Shown in pieces: positions 41,507-50,568 of a stretch of DNA of 64,000 nucleotides. The DNA is from Candidatus Palauibacter polyketidifaciens (GTDB lineage: Bacteria > Gemmatimonadota > Gemmatimonadetes > Palauibacterales > Palauibacteraceae), in assembly GCF_947581785.1 (NCBI RefSeq), contig NZ_CANPVO010000018.1, positions 41,265 to 105,264 of the forward strand. The letters run 5' to 3'. Position numbers and translations under genes: made by a program. Positions within the stretch are counted from its first letter, which is position 1. Each line of letters opens with the position of its first letter. The notes beneath the pieces are model-generated. The model saw nothing but the letters and a program-made list of their open reading frames with translations. It searched no databases and was not told the origin of the DNA.

Positions 41507-42976
41507 GTGTTCCGAAGGTTCCGAAGGCCCGTACCCCATGTGATATCCCTCGCGACCGCCGTCCTCGCCTCGGCGTTGACGATTCCGGTCGCCGCCCGTC
41601 CGCTTCACGGCCAGGAGCCGCCGGAGACGGGCGAGTCGAGGGAGCCGAAGGCGGAACTCTCGGCGCTGCACGACATCGTGGCGGCGGTTTCGGTCTCGCG
41701 GGTGGAGGCGGACATCCGGCGGCTCGCGGGCTTCGGCACCCGTCACACGCTGTCGGACACGCTGTCCGACACCCGCGGGATCGGAGCCGCCCGGCGCTGG
41801 ATCAAGGCCGAGTTCGACGCGATTTCCGCGACGTGCGGCGGGTGCCTGGAGGTCTCGTACCAGACGTCCCTCGTCATGGGCGCGGCGCGCATCCCCGACA
41901 CGACGGCCGTCGTCAACGTGCTCGCGATCCAGCGCGGGACGACGGACCCGGGCCGCTACGTCGTGATGTCGGGGGATATCGACTCGCGCGCCACGGGCGC
42001 GCTGGATGGCGTCACCGACGCGCCCGGCGCGAACGACAACGCGTCCGGGATGGCCGGCGTCCTGGAGGCCGCCCGCGTCCTCACGCAGTACGAGTTCAAC
42101 GGGTCCATCATCTACGCGGGGCTCTCCGGCGAGGAGCAGGGGCTGTTCGGCGGGCGGCACATGGCCCGGGTCGCGCTCGACGAGGGCTGGCGCCTCGAGG
42201 CGGTGCTGAACAACGACATGATCGGCAACATCCAGGGCCAGAACGGCGTCTCGGATAACACGATCGCGCGCATCTTCGCCGAGGGCACGCGCGCGGACGA
42301 AACCGAGCAGGTCGCCGCGCGGCGGCGCGTCACCGGGGGCGAGGTGGACTCGCCGTCGCGGAATCTCGCCCGTTTCGTCGACCGCCTCGTGGACGGCTAC
42401 GTCCCGAATCTGGACATGATGATGGTGTACCGGCTGGACCGGTTCGGACGCGGCGGGCACCACCGGCCGTTCAACGACGTCGGCTTCCCCGCCGTGCGGA
42501 TCATGGAGGCGAACGAGGACTACCGGCGCCAGCACCAGGACATCCGCGTGGAGGATGGCGTCGAATACGGCGACGTCATCGATGAGGTCGAGTTCGATTT
42601 CGCCGCGAAGCTGACGGCGGTGAACGCGATCTCGCTCGCCGCCATGGCCTGGGCTCCCGCGCCGCCGCGGAACGTGGCGATCCAGGGCGCCGTCCGGCCG
42701 TCCACGACGCTGCGGTGGGATCCCGTCCCCTCCGACCACGCCCCGAACCTCGCGGGCTACCGCATCTACTGGCGGCTCACCGATGCGCCGCAGTGGCAGT
42801 GGAGCGTCTTCGCGGGCGACGTGACCGAGCACACGCTCGAGAACATCGTCATCGACAACTACCTCTTCGGCGTGGCCAGCGTGTCCGAGGACGGCTACGA
42901 GAGTCCCGTCGTCTTCCCGTGGCCCATCGGCGCCTACGAGCCGCTGGAGTGGATCGCGCGCGACCGCGGCAACTAG
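41507..42976 (+). CDS. Exported M28-type zinc peptidase with C-terminal Fn3-like domain
   Basis: 489 residues. Signal peptide (VISLATAVLASALTIPVAA). M28 fold with PGANDNASGMAGVLEAARVL (bridging Asp), LSGEEQGLFGG (catalytic Glu and metal Glu), LNNDMIGN (metal Asp) and GGHHRPFNDVGFPAVRI (metal His). The first metal ligand, normally His in an AHYDS motif, is Asp here (MSGDIDSR); I recall this GDIDSR form in some M28 relatives, so it may mark a subfamily rather than a dead enzyme. The last 100 residues look like a fibronectin-type beta domain. Probably a periplasmic or secreted aminopeptidase. Confidence 0.85.
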   Translation: MFRRFRRPVPHVISLATAVLASALTIPVAARPLHGQEPPETGESREPKAELSALHDIVAAVSVSRVEADIRRLAGFGTRHTLSDTLSDTRGIGAARRWIKAEFDAISATCGGCLEVSYQTSLVMGAARIPDTTAVVNVLAIQRGTTDPGRYVVMSGDIDSRATGALDGVTDAPGANDNASGMAGVLEAARVLTQYEFNGSIIYAGLSGEEQGLFGGRHMARVALDEGWRLEAVLNNDMIGNIQGQNGVSDNTIARIFAEGTRADETEQVAARRRVTGGEVDSPSRNLARFVDRLVDGYVPNLDMMMVYRLDRFGRGGHHRPFNDVGFPAVRIMEANEDYRRQHQDIRVEDGVEYGDVIDEVEFDFAAKLTAVNAISLAAMAWAPAPPRNVAIQGAVRPSTTLRWDPVPSDHAPNLAGYRIYWRLTDAPQWQWSVFAGDVTEHTLENIVIDNYLFGVASVSEDGYESPVVFPWPIGAYEPLEWIARDRGN

Positions 42977-43006
42977 CCACGGGCCGCACGGCCGGGGCTC
43001 GGACTG

Positions 43007-43678
43007 CTAGGCGCGGCGCCAGGCCCAGCGGAAGAGGACGAAGCAGAACAGCAGCGCGACGGCGATCCACAGCCCGCCCCACACGAGCGTGGGGATGCCG
43101 GTGAGTTCGGCCAGCATCCGGGCGTCAGACCGCAGCTCCGGACGGTCGAGGATGTCGCTCTTGATGTCCAACACCGCGTAGAGGCAACTCGTGAGGCCGA
43201 GCGCGGTGAGGAGGACGCGGTTCACGCCGGCGCCCGCCCGCCACGCCACCGCGAGGAGCGCCGCGGAGAAGGCGACCCCGAACGCGAAGGCGAAGGACTC
43301 CTGCGTGTAGAGCAGCGTCGCGCCTCCCACGACCAGGGCGAGGGCCGCTGAAAACCACGAACTGAGCGCCGGGAAGCGTTCCGCGCCCCAGATCATCAGC
43401 CCGCCCCACAGCAGACTTCCGAGATACCCCGCGGACAGGCTGAGGAACGGATTCCCGCCGGGGCACCGGCACAGTCCCCCCTCGAGCGGCGTCACCTCGA
43501 TGGCGAGGATCCGCCCCCCCGTCGCCAGCGTCGCGAGCCCGTGGCTGATCTCGTGCAGCAGGACCACGAAGAGTTTCACGGGATACACGAAGGGCGTGTC
43601 CCAGAGGAGCCACACGGCCGCAAAGAGGCCGACGAACGCGGCCAGGAAACGAACCCGTCGCTTCGATTGATCGTTCAT
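43007..43678 (-). CDS. M50-type membrane metallopeptidase
   Basis: 223 residues with about six membrane helices. The metal site HEISH near residue 42 (VVLLHEISHGLATLATGG) sits in the first or second helix, and ESFAFAFG follows. The second ligand motif expected for M50 (NxxPxxxLDG) is not obvious; SDILDRPELRSDA near residue 175 is the nearest acidic stretch, so the call to M50B-like rests on HEISH and topology. Follows the DUF402 gene on the minus strand, convergent with the M28 peptidase gene. Confidence 0.75.
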   Translation of the reverse strand: MNDQSKRRVRFLAAFVGLFAAVWLLWDTPFVYPVKLFVVLLHEISHGLATLATGGRILAIEVTPLEGGLCRCPGGNPFLSLSAGYLGSLLWGGLMIWGAERFPALSSWFSAALALVVGGATLLYTQESFAFAFGVAFSAALLAVAWRAGAGVNRVLLTALGLTSCLYAVLDIKSDILDRPELRSDARMLAELTGIPTLVWGGLWIAVALLFCFVLFRWAWRRA

Positions 43679-43730
43679 GCGTTCCTCATACGGGATGCAC
43701 CCGGCGCCTGTGTCGGTCGGCCGCGGGTCG

Positions 43731-44798
43731 TCACGTTACGATCAGGAGGACGAGCGCGACGAGCGTCATGGCGACGCCCGCGAGCGCGAATACCGGCACT
43801 TCCCGGTCGAACCGCCACCGGCAGACGGCGAAGACCAGCGAAAAGAGACCCAGCGTCGCGTACACCGGGAGAAGGGCTCCCGCCCACTCCGCGCGATCGC
43901 TGAGCGCGAGCACGGCGAGCCCCGCGGCGAGCGTCGCGATGAAGAGGGAGCGCTCGTCGGTCAGGGGCGGCTGCGGCCAGCGGGTCGCGGGCAGCCAGCC
44001 CCCGAGGGCGAGCGGCGCCAGGATGAGCGCCTCGCCCAGCATGGTCAGCCGCCAGGCGTCCTGCGCCGGACCCGCGGTCAGGAACGCGTCGGTGAAGGCG
44101 GCGAAGCCGGCGGAGGTCGCGGAAACCGCCGCCATCAGGTAGAGGCCGTACGCGATGATGCGGCCCGAGATCCGCGCGGCGTGGAAGGTTCCAGGCGCGT
44201 CGCGCCGCAGACGGAGCGCCGGGACGGACTCCGCGGGGCTTCTTCCGACGCCTCCGGGCAGCCAGCGGGGGCGTCCGCGGCGCCTCGACCGGGCGAGCAG
44301 CCTCGCGCCGACCGCGCGCACCTCGCCGGCCTCCTCGGCCGACAGCTCGCCGCGGGCGACGGCGGCGTCCAGTTCATCCTCGTCCAGCAACACGCCGTCT
44401 CCTCCCTCGGGCAGCCACACGTCGAGGTAGAGGTCCTCGATGATCCAGGGCGGGGACTCCAGGCGCGGAGGCCGGATCAGGTTGATGTAGTAACCCTGGA
44501 AGGTGCCGCGGCCGTGGTAGAAGGCGCCGATCTCGAAGGGCTGCCCCGGTCGAAGGAACCAGATGAGGAGGGAGCCCGGCCGCAGGGTCGTGGCCTCGTC
44601 GACCCTCACCGGCGTGAAGCGCGCATCGAGAATCTGAAGCGTGATCTTCCACCTCGGGCCGTCCGAGAGCAGTTCCTGGCGAAAGCGCTGCACATCGCCG
44701 CCGCGGCGAATCTCCACGTCGACGCGGGGCGCCTCTTCCGGGATCCGGCGCGCGGCCCGCAGCGCGCGGCGCCGTGCCCCCAGGAGGTCGAAGCCCAC
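43731..44798 (-). CDS. DUF402 domain fused to a membrane domain
   Basis: 355 residues, GTG start one base after the fadJ-type stop. Residues about 25 to 165 match DUF402/FomD-like nucleotide phosphatase folds: GSLLIWFLRPGQPFEIGAFY, GYYINLIRPPR, IIEDLYLDVWLPEGG and LLDEDELDAAVARGELS. From about residue 215 five hydrophobic helices follow (AYGLYLMAAVSATSAGFAAF and others). Stand-alone DUF402 proteins are soluble, so the membrane tail is unusual. A role in nucleotide or organophosphate hydrolysis at the membrane is only a guess. Confidence 0.7.
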   Translation of the reverse strand: MGFDLLGARRRALRAARRIPEEAPRVDVEIRRGGDVQRFRQELLSDGPRWKITLQILDARFTPVRVDEATTLRPGSLLIWFLRPGQPFEIGAFYHGRGTFQGYYINLIRPPRLESPPWIIEDLYLDVWLPEGGDGVLLDEDELDAAVARGELSAEEAGEVRAVGARLLARSRRRGRPRWLPGGVGRSPAESVPALRLRRDAPGTFHAARISGRIIAYGLYLMAAVSATSAGFAAFTDAFLTAGPAQDAWRLTMLGEALILAPLALGGWLPATRWPQPPLTDERSLFIATLAAGLAVLALSDRAEWAGALLPVYATLGLFSLVFAVCRWRFDREVPVFALAGVAMTLVALVLLIVT

Positions 44799-46976
44799 CT
44801 ACATGTCCGGCCGAGACCCCGGGTCACGCCACAAGGCGTCGGACGTGAACGATCCATCCGTGTCGGCGAGCCTTTCGAGTCCGGGCGCCGGAGCGAAGCG
44901 GTCCCCGTGCCGCTCCCGCAGTTCGAGAAGACGGTCGCGCACCATGTGCACGCCGCGGGACTCCGCCCACGCGAGCGGTCCGCCGCGGAACGGCGGGAAT
45001 CCGGTGCCCATCACCATCGCGAGGTCGACGTCTCCCGGCCCCGCCACGACGCCTTCCTCCAGCGCGTACATGGCTTCGTTCACGGAAATCAGCAGGCAGC
45101 GATCGATGATCTCGTCGGGTTTCACGCCGCCGCCCCCGGAGCCGAAGGCGCGGCCCACCTCCCGGTCCACGCGCTCCTCTCGATCCGCATAGTTGTAGAA
45201 GCCGCGACCGTTCTTCTTCCCGAGCCGGCCGAGCCCCGCGAGCATGTCCAGCGCGGCGGAGGGGCGCATGCGGTCGCCGTACGCCCGGGTCATCTCCTTC
45301 GCGACGTGCGCCGCGACGTCGAAGCCGACTTCATCGAGCAGTCTGCACGGCCCCATCGGCAGCCCGAACTCCTTCAGCGTCCGGTCGATGCGGGCCACGT
45401 CCGCGCCATCGTCCAGCAGGAACCCGACTTCGTTCAGGTACGGCGCGAGGAGCCGGTTGACGAGGAACCCGGGCCGGTCCGCGACGAGCACGGGCGTCTT
45501 CCCGAGCCGCCGCGCGAGCTTGAACACCGTGGCGAGCGCCGCGTCCGAGGAAGACTCCCCGCGGATGATCTCCACGAGGGGCATGCGGTGCACCGGATTG
45601 AAGAAGTGCAGGCCGACGACCCGGTCCGGCCGGGCGGCGGCCTCGCTCAGCTTCGTCACCGACAGCGAGGACGTGTTCGTCGCGAAAACCGCGTGCGGGG
45701 GGAGCTCCGGCTCCACGTCCCGCAGCACCTGCTGCTTTACCGGAAGCCGTTCGACGACGGCTTCGATGACGACATCGACATCGCCGAACCGCCCGTAGTC
45801 GAGCGTGCCGTGGATGAGCGCGAACTTCAGCCCCACCTCCTCCGGCGCGATGATGCCGCGCTTGCCCGCCTTCCGGAGGAGTTCGCTCGCGTACCGCAGT
45901 CCGAGATCGAGCGCCTCCCGGTCGATGTCCTTGAGGATGACCGGGACGTCCCGCGCGGCGGCGAGTTCGGCGATCCCGCCGCCCATGACGCCGGCCCCCA
46001 GGACGGCGACCTTCTTGATCTCCCGCTGCTGTGCCGCGATCTCCGGGGCGAACGTCCGGTTCGCGGCGCGGCCTCCCCGGAACAGCCGGACGAGGTTCCG
46101 GCAGACATTCGTCGTCGCGACTTCCCCCAGACCCCTCGCCTCGACCGCGAGAGCCTCGTCGATCGGCAGGTCCAGCGTCTCCTCGATGACGTCGATCGCC
46201 TTCAGCGCCGCGGGGTACCGCGTCCCCGAGGCGGTGCGCACACGCTTGCGGGCGCCCCGAAACAGGAAGCGGCGACCCAGGCGCGTGTGCTCCAGGAATC
46301 GGTCCCGCGCCGTCTCGTGCGGGAGTTCGCGCTCCACCCGCCCGAGCACGGCGTCCATGGCCACCTGCCCGACGGAATGCTGGAAGCTCGCGTCGTCGAA
46401 GAGCTGGTCGACGAGACCGTATCGATACGCGTTCGAGGCCGAGAGGCTTCTCCCCGTGAGGATCATCGAGAGCGCCCGCTGGATCCCGATGAGGCGGGGC
46501 AGCCGCACCGAGCCGCCGAACCCGGGAATCAGCCCGAGCTTGATTTCGGGCAGGCCGATCGTCGTGGCGGGATTGTCCGAAGCGAGTCGCCAGTCGCACG
46601 CGAGCGCGAGTTCCGTACCGCCGCCCAGACAGGTGCCCCGGATCGCGGCGATCTTCGGGATCCCGAGCCGTCCCAGCCGGCTGAAGATCCGCTGTCCCAT
46701 GGCGCTCTTCCGGCGACCGTCCTCCTCGTCCTCGATTTCGGCGATCTCGTTGACATCGGCGCCGGCGATGAACGTGTCGGGCTTTGCGCTCCAGATCACG
46801 AGCGCGATGGGGTGTCCGGTGGCGATCCGCGATTCGAGTTCGGTGAGATAGTGGTCCAGGCGCTGCATCACCTGGAGGTCGAGGAGGTTCACCTGGGAGT
46901 CGGGCGCGTCGAAGATCAGCCAGGCGACCTTGTCCGCGTCGATCTCGAGCCTGAGCGGCGTCGGCTTGTCGGCCAT
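44799..46976 (-). CDS. fadJ: Fused enoyl-CoA hydratase / 3-hydroxyacyl-CoA dehydrogenase
   Basis: 725 residues. N-terminal crotonase domain: LVIWSAKPDTFIAGADVNEI (oxyanion strand), AAIRGTCLGGGTELALACDWR with the catalytic Glu, then GLPEIKLGLIPGFGGSVRLP. The hydroxyacyl-CoA dehydrogenase half starts near residue 325 with KKVAVLGAGVMGGGIAEL (NAD loop), then VEAVVERLPVKQQV, FATNTSSLSVTKL, VGLHFFNPVHRMPLVEII (catalytic His) and a C-terminal FGLPMGPCRLLDEVG domain. Catalyses two steps of beta-oxidation. No thiolase partner lies beside it; it could also finish breakdown of ring-opened phenylacetate products. Confidence 0.93.
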   Translation of the reverse strand: MADKPTPLRLEIDADKVAWLIFDAPDSQVNLLDLQVMQRLDHYLTELESRIATGHPIALVIWSAKPDTFIAGADVNEIAEIEDEEDGRRKSAMGQRIFSRLGRLGIPKIAAIRGTCLGGGTELALACDWRLASDNPATTIGLPEIKLGLIPGFGGSVRLPRLIGIQRALSMILTGRSLSASNAYRYGLVDQLFDDASFQHSVGQVAMDAVLGRVERELPHETARDRFLEHTRLGRRFLFRGARKRVRTASGTRYPAALKAIDVIEETLDLPIDEALAVEARGLGEVATTNVCRNLVRLFRGGRAANRTFAPEIAAQQREIKKVAVLGAGVMGGGIAELAAARDVPVILKDIDREALDLGLRYASELLRKAGKRGIIAPEEVGLKFALIHGTLDYGRFGDVDVVIEAVVERLPVKQQVLRDVEPELPPHAVFATNTSSLSVTKLSEAAARPDRVVGLHFFNPVHRMPLVEIIRGESSSDAALATVFKLARRLGKTPVLVADRPGFLVNRLLAPYLNEVGFLLDDGADVARIDRTLKEFGLPMGPCRLLDEVGFDVAAHVAKEMTRAYGDRMRPSAALDMLAGLGRLGKKNGRGFYNYADREERVDREVGRAFGSGGGGVKPDEIIDRCLLISVNEAMYALEEGVVAGPGDVDLAMVMGTGFPPFRGGPLAWAESRGVHMVRDRLLELRERHGDRFAPAPGLERLADTDGSFTSDALWRDPGSRPDM

Positions 46977-47056
46977 GCCTCCCCCAGCCTACCCGGCCGC
47001 CAGGGGCCCGCGGGGCTGCGCGCGGCGCGAAGGCCGCTCGTGTCTATTTCCGGGTG

Positions 47057-47821
47057 CTAGCAGCGCTGACGCACACCCTGTCGCAGTTCGGCGTTGCCCG
47101 GCTCCAGCCGCAGCGTGTCCGACGTGGCCTCGTCGATCATCACGTTCCAGTAGAGTTCGCCGGCCGCGGTGTTCACCCGCGCGTGGACCCACCAGGGCCC
47201 GCCGGACGCCGACGCCGCCGCGACGCCATCGGCGTCCGTGGTGTCCGCCATCACTTCTCTTCCAAGCGCCATGAGGAGGTCGTCCTCGATGTCGCCGTAC
47301 CCGGCGAACGCCGCTTCCTCCCAGGAGTCGATGACGATGCAGATCGAGTCGACGCGCTGCTGGGTGGACTGCTGCATCTCGTTGAACTCGTCGAACGCCG
47401 CCTGTCGCTGGCGGTTCAGGGCCCCTTCGCGATCCTCGAGATCGCCGAACCGGTCGAACAGCTCCCGGTACTCCCGGCTGCGGTCGTCGAGGTTGTCGAG
47501 CCGCGTGGTGATCGACCGCATGGAATCACGGACGTTGTTCCAACTCGACTCCGCCGTGCTCCACCGGTCCCGCAGCTCCTGTTCCGTCAGGGACGCCTGC
47601 TCGAGGTCCGCCGGGATCTCCGGCTCCGGCGTCGCGGCCTGTGCGATGATGGTCGCGAACAGGGAGTCGCGGTCGAATGGAAGGAACTGAACTTCCAGGT
47701 CGTCCACCACTTCGGACGCGGCTTCGTCGGCCGTCACCTGCACGGTGATTCTGCTGCCGCAGGCGGCCAGCAACGGGAGGATCGCCAGAAGCGGGATAGC
47801 CACACGCAACTTCGACATCAA
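47057..47821 (-). CDS. Lipoprotein with coiled-coil region
   Basis: 254 residues. Signal and lipobox LLAILPLLAACGS (Cys near residue 21). Residues about 30 to 170 are charged and helical, with a long heptad stretch (RSITTRLDNLDDRSREYREL, DRQREGALNRQRQ-like). The last 60 residues are strand-rich (WWVHARVNTAAGELYWNVMID). Reverse-strand neighbour of the M23 peptidase gene, 53 bases after it. No family recognised; perhaps a cell-wall or envelope partner of the peptidase. Confidence 0.7.
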   Translation of the reverse strand: MMSKLRVAIPLLAILPLLAACGSRITVQVTADEAASEVVDDLEVQFLPFDRDSLFATIIAQAATPEPEIPADLEQASLTEQELRDRWSTAESSWNNVRDSMRSITTRLDNLDDRSREYRELFDRFGDLEDREGALNRQRQAAFDEFNEMQQSTQQRVDSICIVIDSWEEAAFAGYGDIEDDLLMALGREVMADTTDADGVAAASASGGPWWVHARVNTAAGELYWNVMIDEATSDTLRLEPGNAELRQGVRQRC

Positions 47822-47874
47822 TCGAACTCCAGTTGGGGTGTCCGGATAAGTGGGCGGAATCTACGAGGCTCCTG

Positions 47875-48825
47875 CTAGGGGCGGTAGCTGTCAAGGAAAT
47901 AGCCGACCGGGTTCACCGGGCGGCCGTTGACCCAGACCTCGTAGTGGAGATTGGGACCCGTGGCCGTCCCGGAGACGCCGACCTCCCCGAGCATATCGCC
48001 ACGCCGGACCTGTTCGCCGACGCGAACCGCGATGCGGCCGAGGTGGGCGTAGCGGCTCTCATAGCCATCGCCGTGATCGATTTCGACGATGCGGCCGTAC
48101 CCGCTCTTCGAGCCGGCGAAAGTGACCCGCCCCGCCCCCGCCGCGACCACGGGACTTCCGAAATCGGCCGAAATGTCGACCGCGGTATGCGGACGCCGGA
48201 GCCCGAGCAGCGGATGCAGCCGGTTGTGGCTGAAGCCCGACGAGAGGAAGGAACCCTCCGCCATGACCGGCCAGATCGAGGGTATGCGCTGGTACCGCTC
48301 GCGCTGCGTTCCGAGGGAATCCGCCGCCTCGGTGAGACTGCTTCGAAGCAGGTCCGCGCGTCGCAGCAACTGATCGATGTCGACCGCGACATCGCCGGCT
48401 TCCCGCGCCAGGTCCGGGGCGATCTCGAAGAACTCGTCGTTCGTCGGATCGACGCCGCCGGGACCGCCGACGCCGACCGAGTAGACCTCGGGGTCGAGCA
48501 GCGGAAGGCCGGCGACGAGCCGGAATCTCTGTTCCCGCACGGAGAGGTCGTCGAGCGCCCGGCTGAGCTGTCCGCTGCGGCGCTCCATCGCCTGCAGGCT
48601 GCTGATCAGCTCCCGATTCTCGGCCCGATAGCGCGCAAGCTGCTCCGCCGCATCCTGCCGCCCCAGCACGCTGGCGACGAAGGCGGATGCCATCATCAGG
48701 AGCACGGCGGCCGCGATTCCGGCAGCTTTCGCGCGGCGTTTCTCCACGCGGTAGCTGCGTGCGCGCCCTCCACTCCCGGGCAGTATCTGTATCGTCCAGT
48801 ACGAAGGCGTTTTCAAGTTTTTCAA
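47875..48825 (-). CDS. M23-family peptidoglycan endopeptidase
   Basis: 316 residues from a TTG at 48825 (LKNLKTPSYWTIQILPG matches the usual YWTIQI-like leader of this group); the frame is open to 48918 but the extension is Cys/Arg-rich and unlikely. One membrane helix (AAVLLMMASAFVASVLG) near residue 35, a coiled coil about 60 to 170, then the LytM domain: SHNRLHPLLGLRRPHTAVDISADFGSPV (metal His, Asp), YAHLGRI and LHYEVWVNG (HxH-type ligand pair partly as LHYE). Cuts peptide cross-links in the cell wall. Probable operon with the lipoprotein after it. Confidence 0.88.
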   Translation of the reverse strand: MKNLKTPSYWTIQILPGSGGRARSYRVEKRRAKAAGIAAAVLLMMASAFVASVLGRQDAAEQLARYRAENRELISSLQAMERRSGQLSRALDDLSVREQRFRLVAGLPLLDPEVYSVGVGGPGGVDPTNDEFFEIAPDLAREAGDVAVDIDQLLRRADLLRSSLTEAADSLGTQRERYQRIPSIWPVMAEGSFLSSGFSHNRLHPLLGLRRPHTAVDISADFGSPVVAAGAGRVTFAGSKSGYGRIVEIDHGDGYESRYAHLGRIAVRVGEQVRRGDMLGEVGVSGTATGPNLHYEVWVNGRPVNPVGYFLDSYRP

Positions 48826-49010
48826 CCGTAAGGAGGAGCTTCCGGCGGGTCGCCGCGCCACGGCAACGACCCGTCTGCAGCCACAACATCGACCGCTAAA
48901 GTTAGCCGCGGACGGCAACCAGTGTCAACGTTTTACCCACCAGGGACGGGAGCGTTCCGGCGGAAGCGTTCGCGGCGGAAGCGGGCCTCGGGAGGCGGGC
49001 GGGCGGGCGA

Positions 49011-50534
49011 TCAGGGGCGCGGGAAGAGCACGCCGCCCGGACGCACCGTCCGGAGCCCGGCCACGGACGGCTCGAGACGCGCGAAGGCCGGCGGCGATCC
49101 GTCGCCTCCCAGCGTCCCCCAGAGTTCGGCGGCCTTCCGCGGGGTGAAGGGGGCGAGCATCGCGGCGACCGCGCCGAGCGCCGCGATGAGCTGCGACAGC
49201 ACCCCGTCGAGCGCGTCCGCGTCCGCGCCCTCCTCGCGCTCCGCCTTCGCGAGCGCCCACGGTTTCGTCTCGTCCACGAACCCGTTCGCAGCGCGCACGA
49301 CGTCGAACGCCGCCGCCAGCCCCTTGTGCAGCAGGTAGCCCTCCATCGCCGCGCGGTACTCCGCGAGGGCGACCGCCGCCCTGTCCGCGAGTTCTCCGCC
49401 CCGCGCCGGGGGCACAGCCCCTCCGCGGTACCTGGAGACCATCGAGACCACGCGGTTCAGGAGGTTGCCGAGGTCGTTCGCGAGATCCGTCGTGTAGCGG
49501 CGGTCGAACTGCTCGATGAAGGCTTCCGTCGAGGGGTAGTCGCGGTCGCCGTCCCAGGGCACCTCCCGCAGCAGGAAGTACCGCAGCGCGTCCGGCCCGT
49601 GCCGTTCGATGAGTTCGACGAGGCCCAGTTCCGTTCCCGCCGACTTCGAGAGCTTGGCCCCGCCGATCTTGATGAAGCCGTGCCCCCACACGCTCTTCGC
49701 CGGCTCCACGCCCGCCGCGAGCAGCATCGCCGGCCAGTACACGCAGTGGAAGCGCGTGATGTCCTTGCCGATGATGTGGAGGTCCGCGGGCCAGAACTTC
49801 CCGAACGTCTCGCCGTCCGGATAGCCGATCGCCGTGATGTAGTTCGACAGCGCGTCGAACCACACGTAGACCGTATGCCCCTCATCCCCCGGAAAAGGGA
49901 CGCCCCAGCGAATCCTGGAGCGGGAGGCGGAGATGTCGTCGAGTCCGGATTCCAGCAGCCGCGTGATCTCGTTGCGCCGCGTACGGGGCCGCACGGAGTC
50001 CGGATCGTTCCGCAGGCGTTCGAGGAGGGTGTCCCGGTAGTCGGAGAGCTTGAAGAACCAGTTCTCCTCCTCCGTCCACTCGATCTCGCGCCCGGGGTGG
50101 AGCGGGCAGCGCCCGTCCTCGAGTTCCTCGTCCTTCTTGAAGGCTTCGCACCCGGCGCAGTAGTGGCCCTCGTACTTCGCGCGGCGGAAGTCCCCGTTCT
50201 CGGCGATCCGCTCCATGAGCGCGGTCACGCCGCGGTGGTGGCGCGGTTCCGAGGTCCGGATGAAGTCGTCGTTCGACAGGCCCAGGCGGCGCCAGACGTC
50301 CAGGAACGCCTCGGCGATCCGGTCGACCCATTCCGCGGGGGCCGATCCCTGCTTCTCCGCCTCCTGCTGGACCTTCTGCCCGTGCTCGTCCATCCCGATG
50401 AGGAAATGGACGTCGTCCCCGCAGGCGCGCCGGTACCGGGCGACCACGTCGGCGCCGATCTTCTCGATCGCGTGTCCCAGGTGCGGGTCGCCGTTCGAGT
50501 AGTCGATCGCCGTCGTGAGATAGAATCGAGACAC
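49011..50534 (-). CDS. metG: Methionyl-tRNA synthetase
   Basis: 507 residues. HIGH motif as YSNGDPHLGHAIEKIG (residues 13-28), KMSKS as GGAKLSKSAG near residue 300, and the Trp-rich anticodon domain. A zinc-type knuckle CAGCEAFKKDEELEDGRCPLH is present with Cys and His. Lacks the C-terminal tRNA-binding domain of longer MetRS. Lies 34 bases downstream of ricT in the dnaE-accA-ricT-metG run. Confidence 0.95.
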   Translation of the reverse strand: MSRFYLTTAIDYSNGDPHLGHAIEKIGADVVARYRRACGDDVHFLIGMDEHGQKVQQEAEKQGSAPAEWVDRIAEAFLDVWRRLGLSNDDFIRTSEPRHHRGVTALMERIAENGDFRRAKYEGHYCAGCEAFKKDEELEDGRCPLHPGREIEWTEEENWFFKLSDYRDTLLERLRNDPDSVRPRTRRNEITRLLESGLDDISASRSRIRWGVPFPGDEGHTVYVWFDALSNYITAIGYPDGETFGKFWPADLHIIGKDITRFHCVYWPAMLLAAGVEPAKSVWGHGFIKIGGAKLSKSAGTELGLVELIERHGPDALRYFLLREVPWDGDRDYPSTEAFIEQFDRRYTTDLANDLGNLLNRVVSMVSRYRGGAVPPARGGELADRAAVALAEYRAAMEGYLLHKGLAAAFDVVRAANGFVDETKPWALAKAEREEGADADALDGVLSQLIAALGAVAAMLAPFTPRKAAELWGTLGGDGSPPAFARLEPSVAGLRTVRPGGVLFPRP

Positions 50535-50568
50535 TGGCAGTCCGTGGCGGGGTTTCGTCGGGGGCTGC

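Noticed and set aside
43677..47060. Open frame of about 1127 codons opposite the fadJ/DUF402 genes
   Set aside because: Shadow of the well-supported minus-strand genes; low-complexity Arg/Pro/Glu composition.
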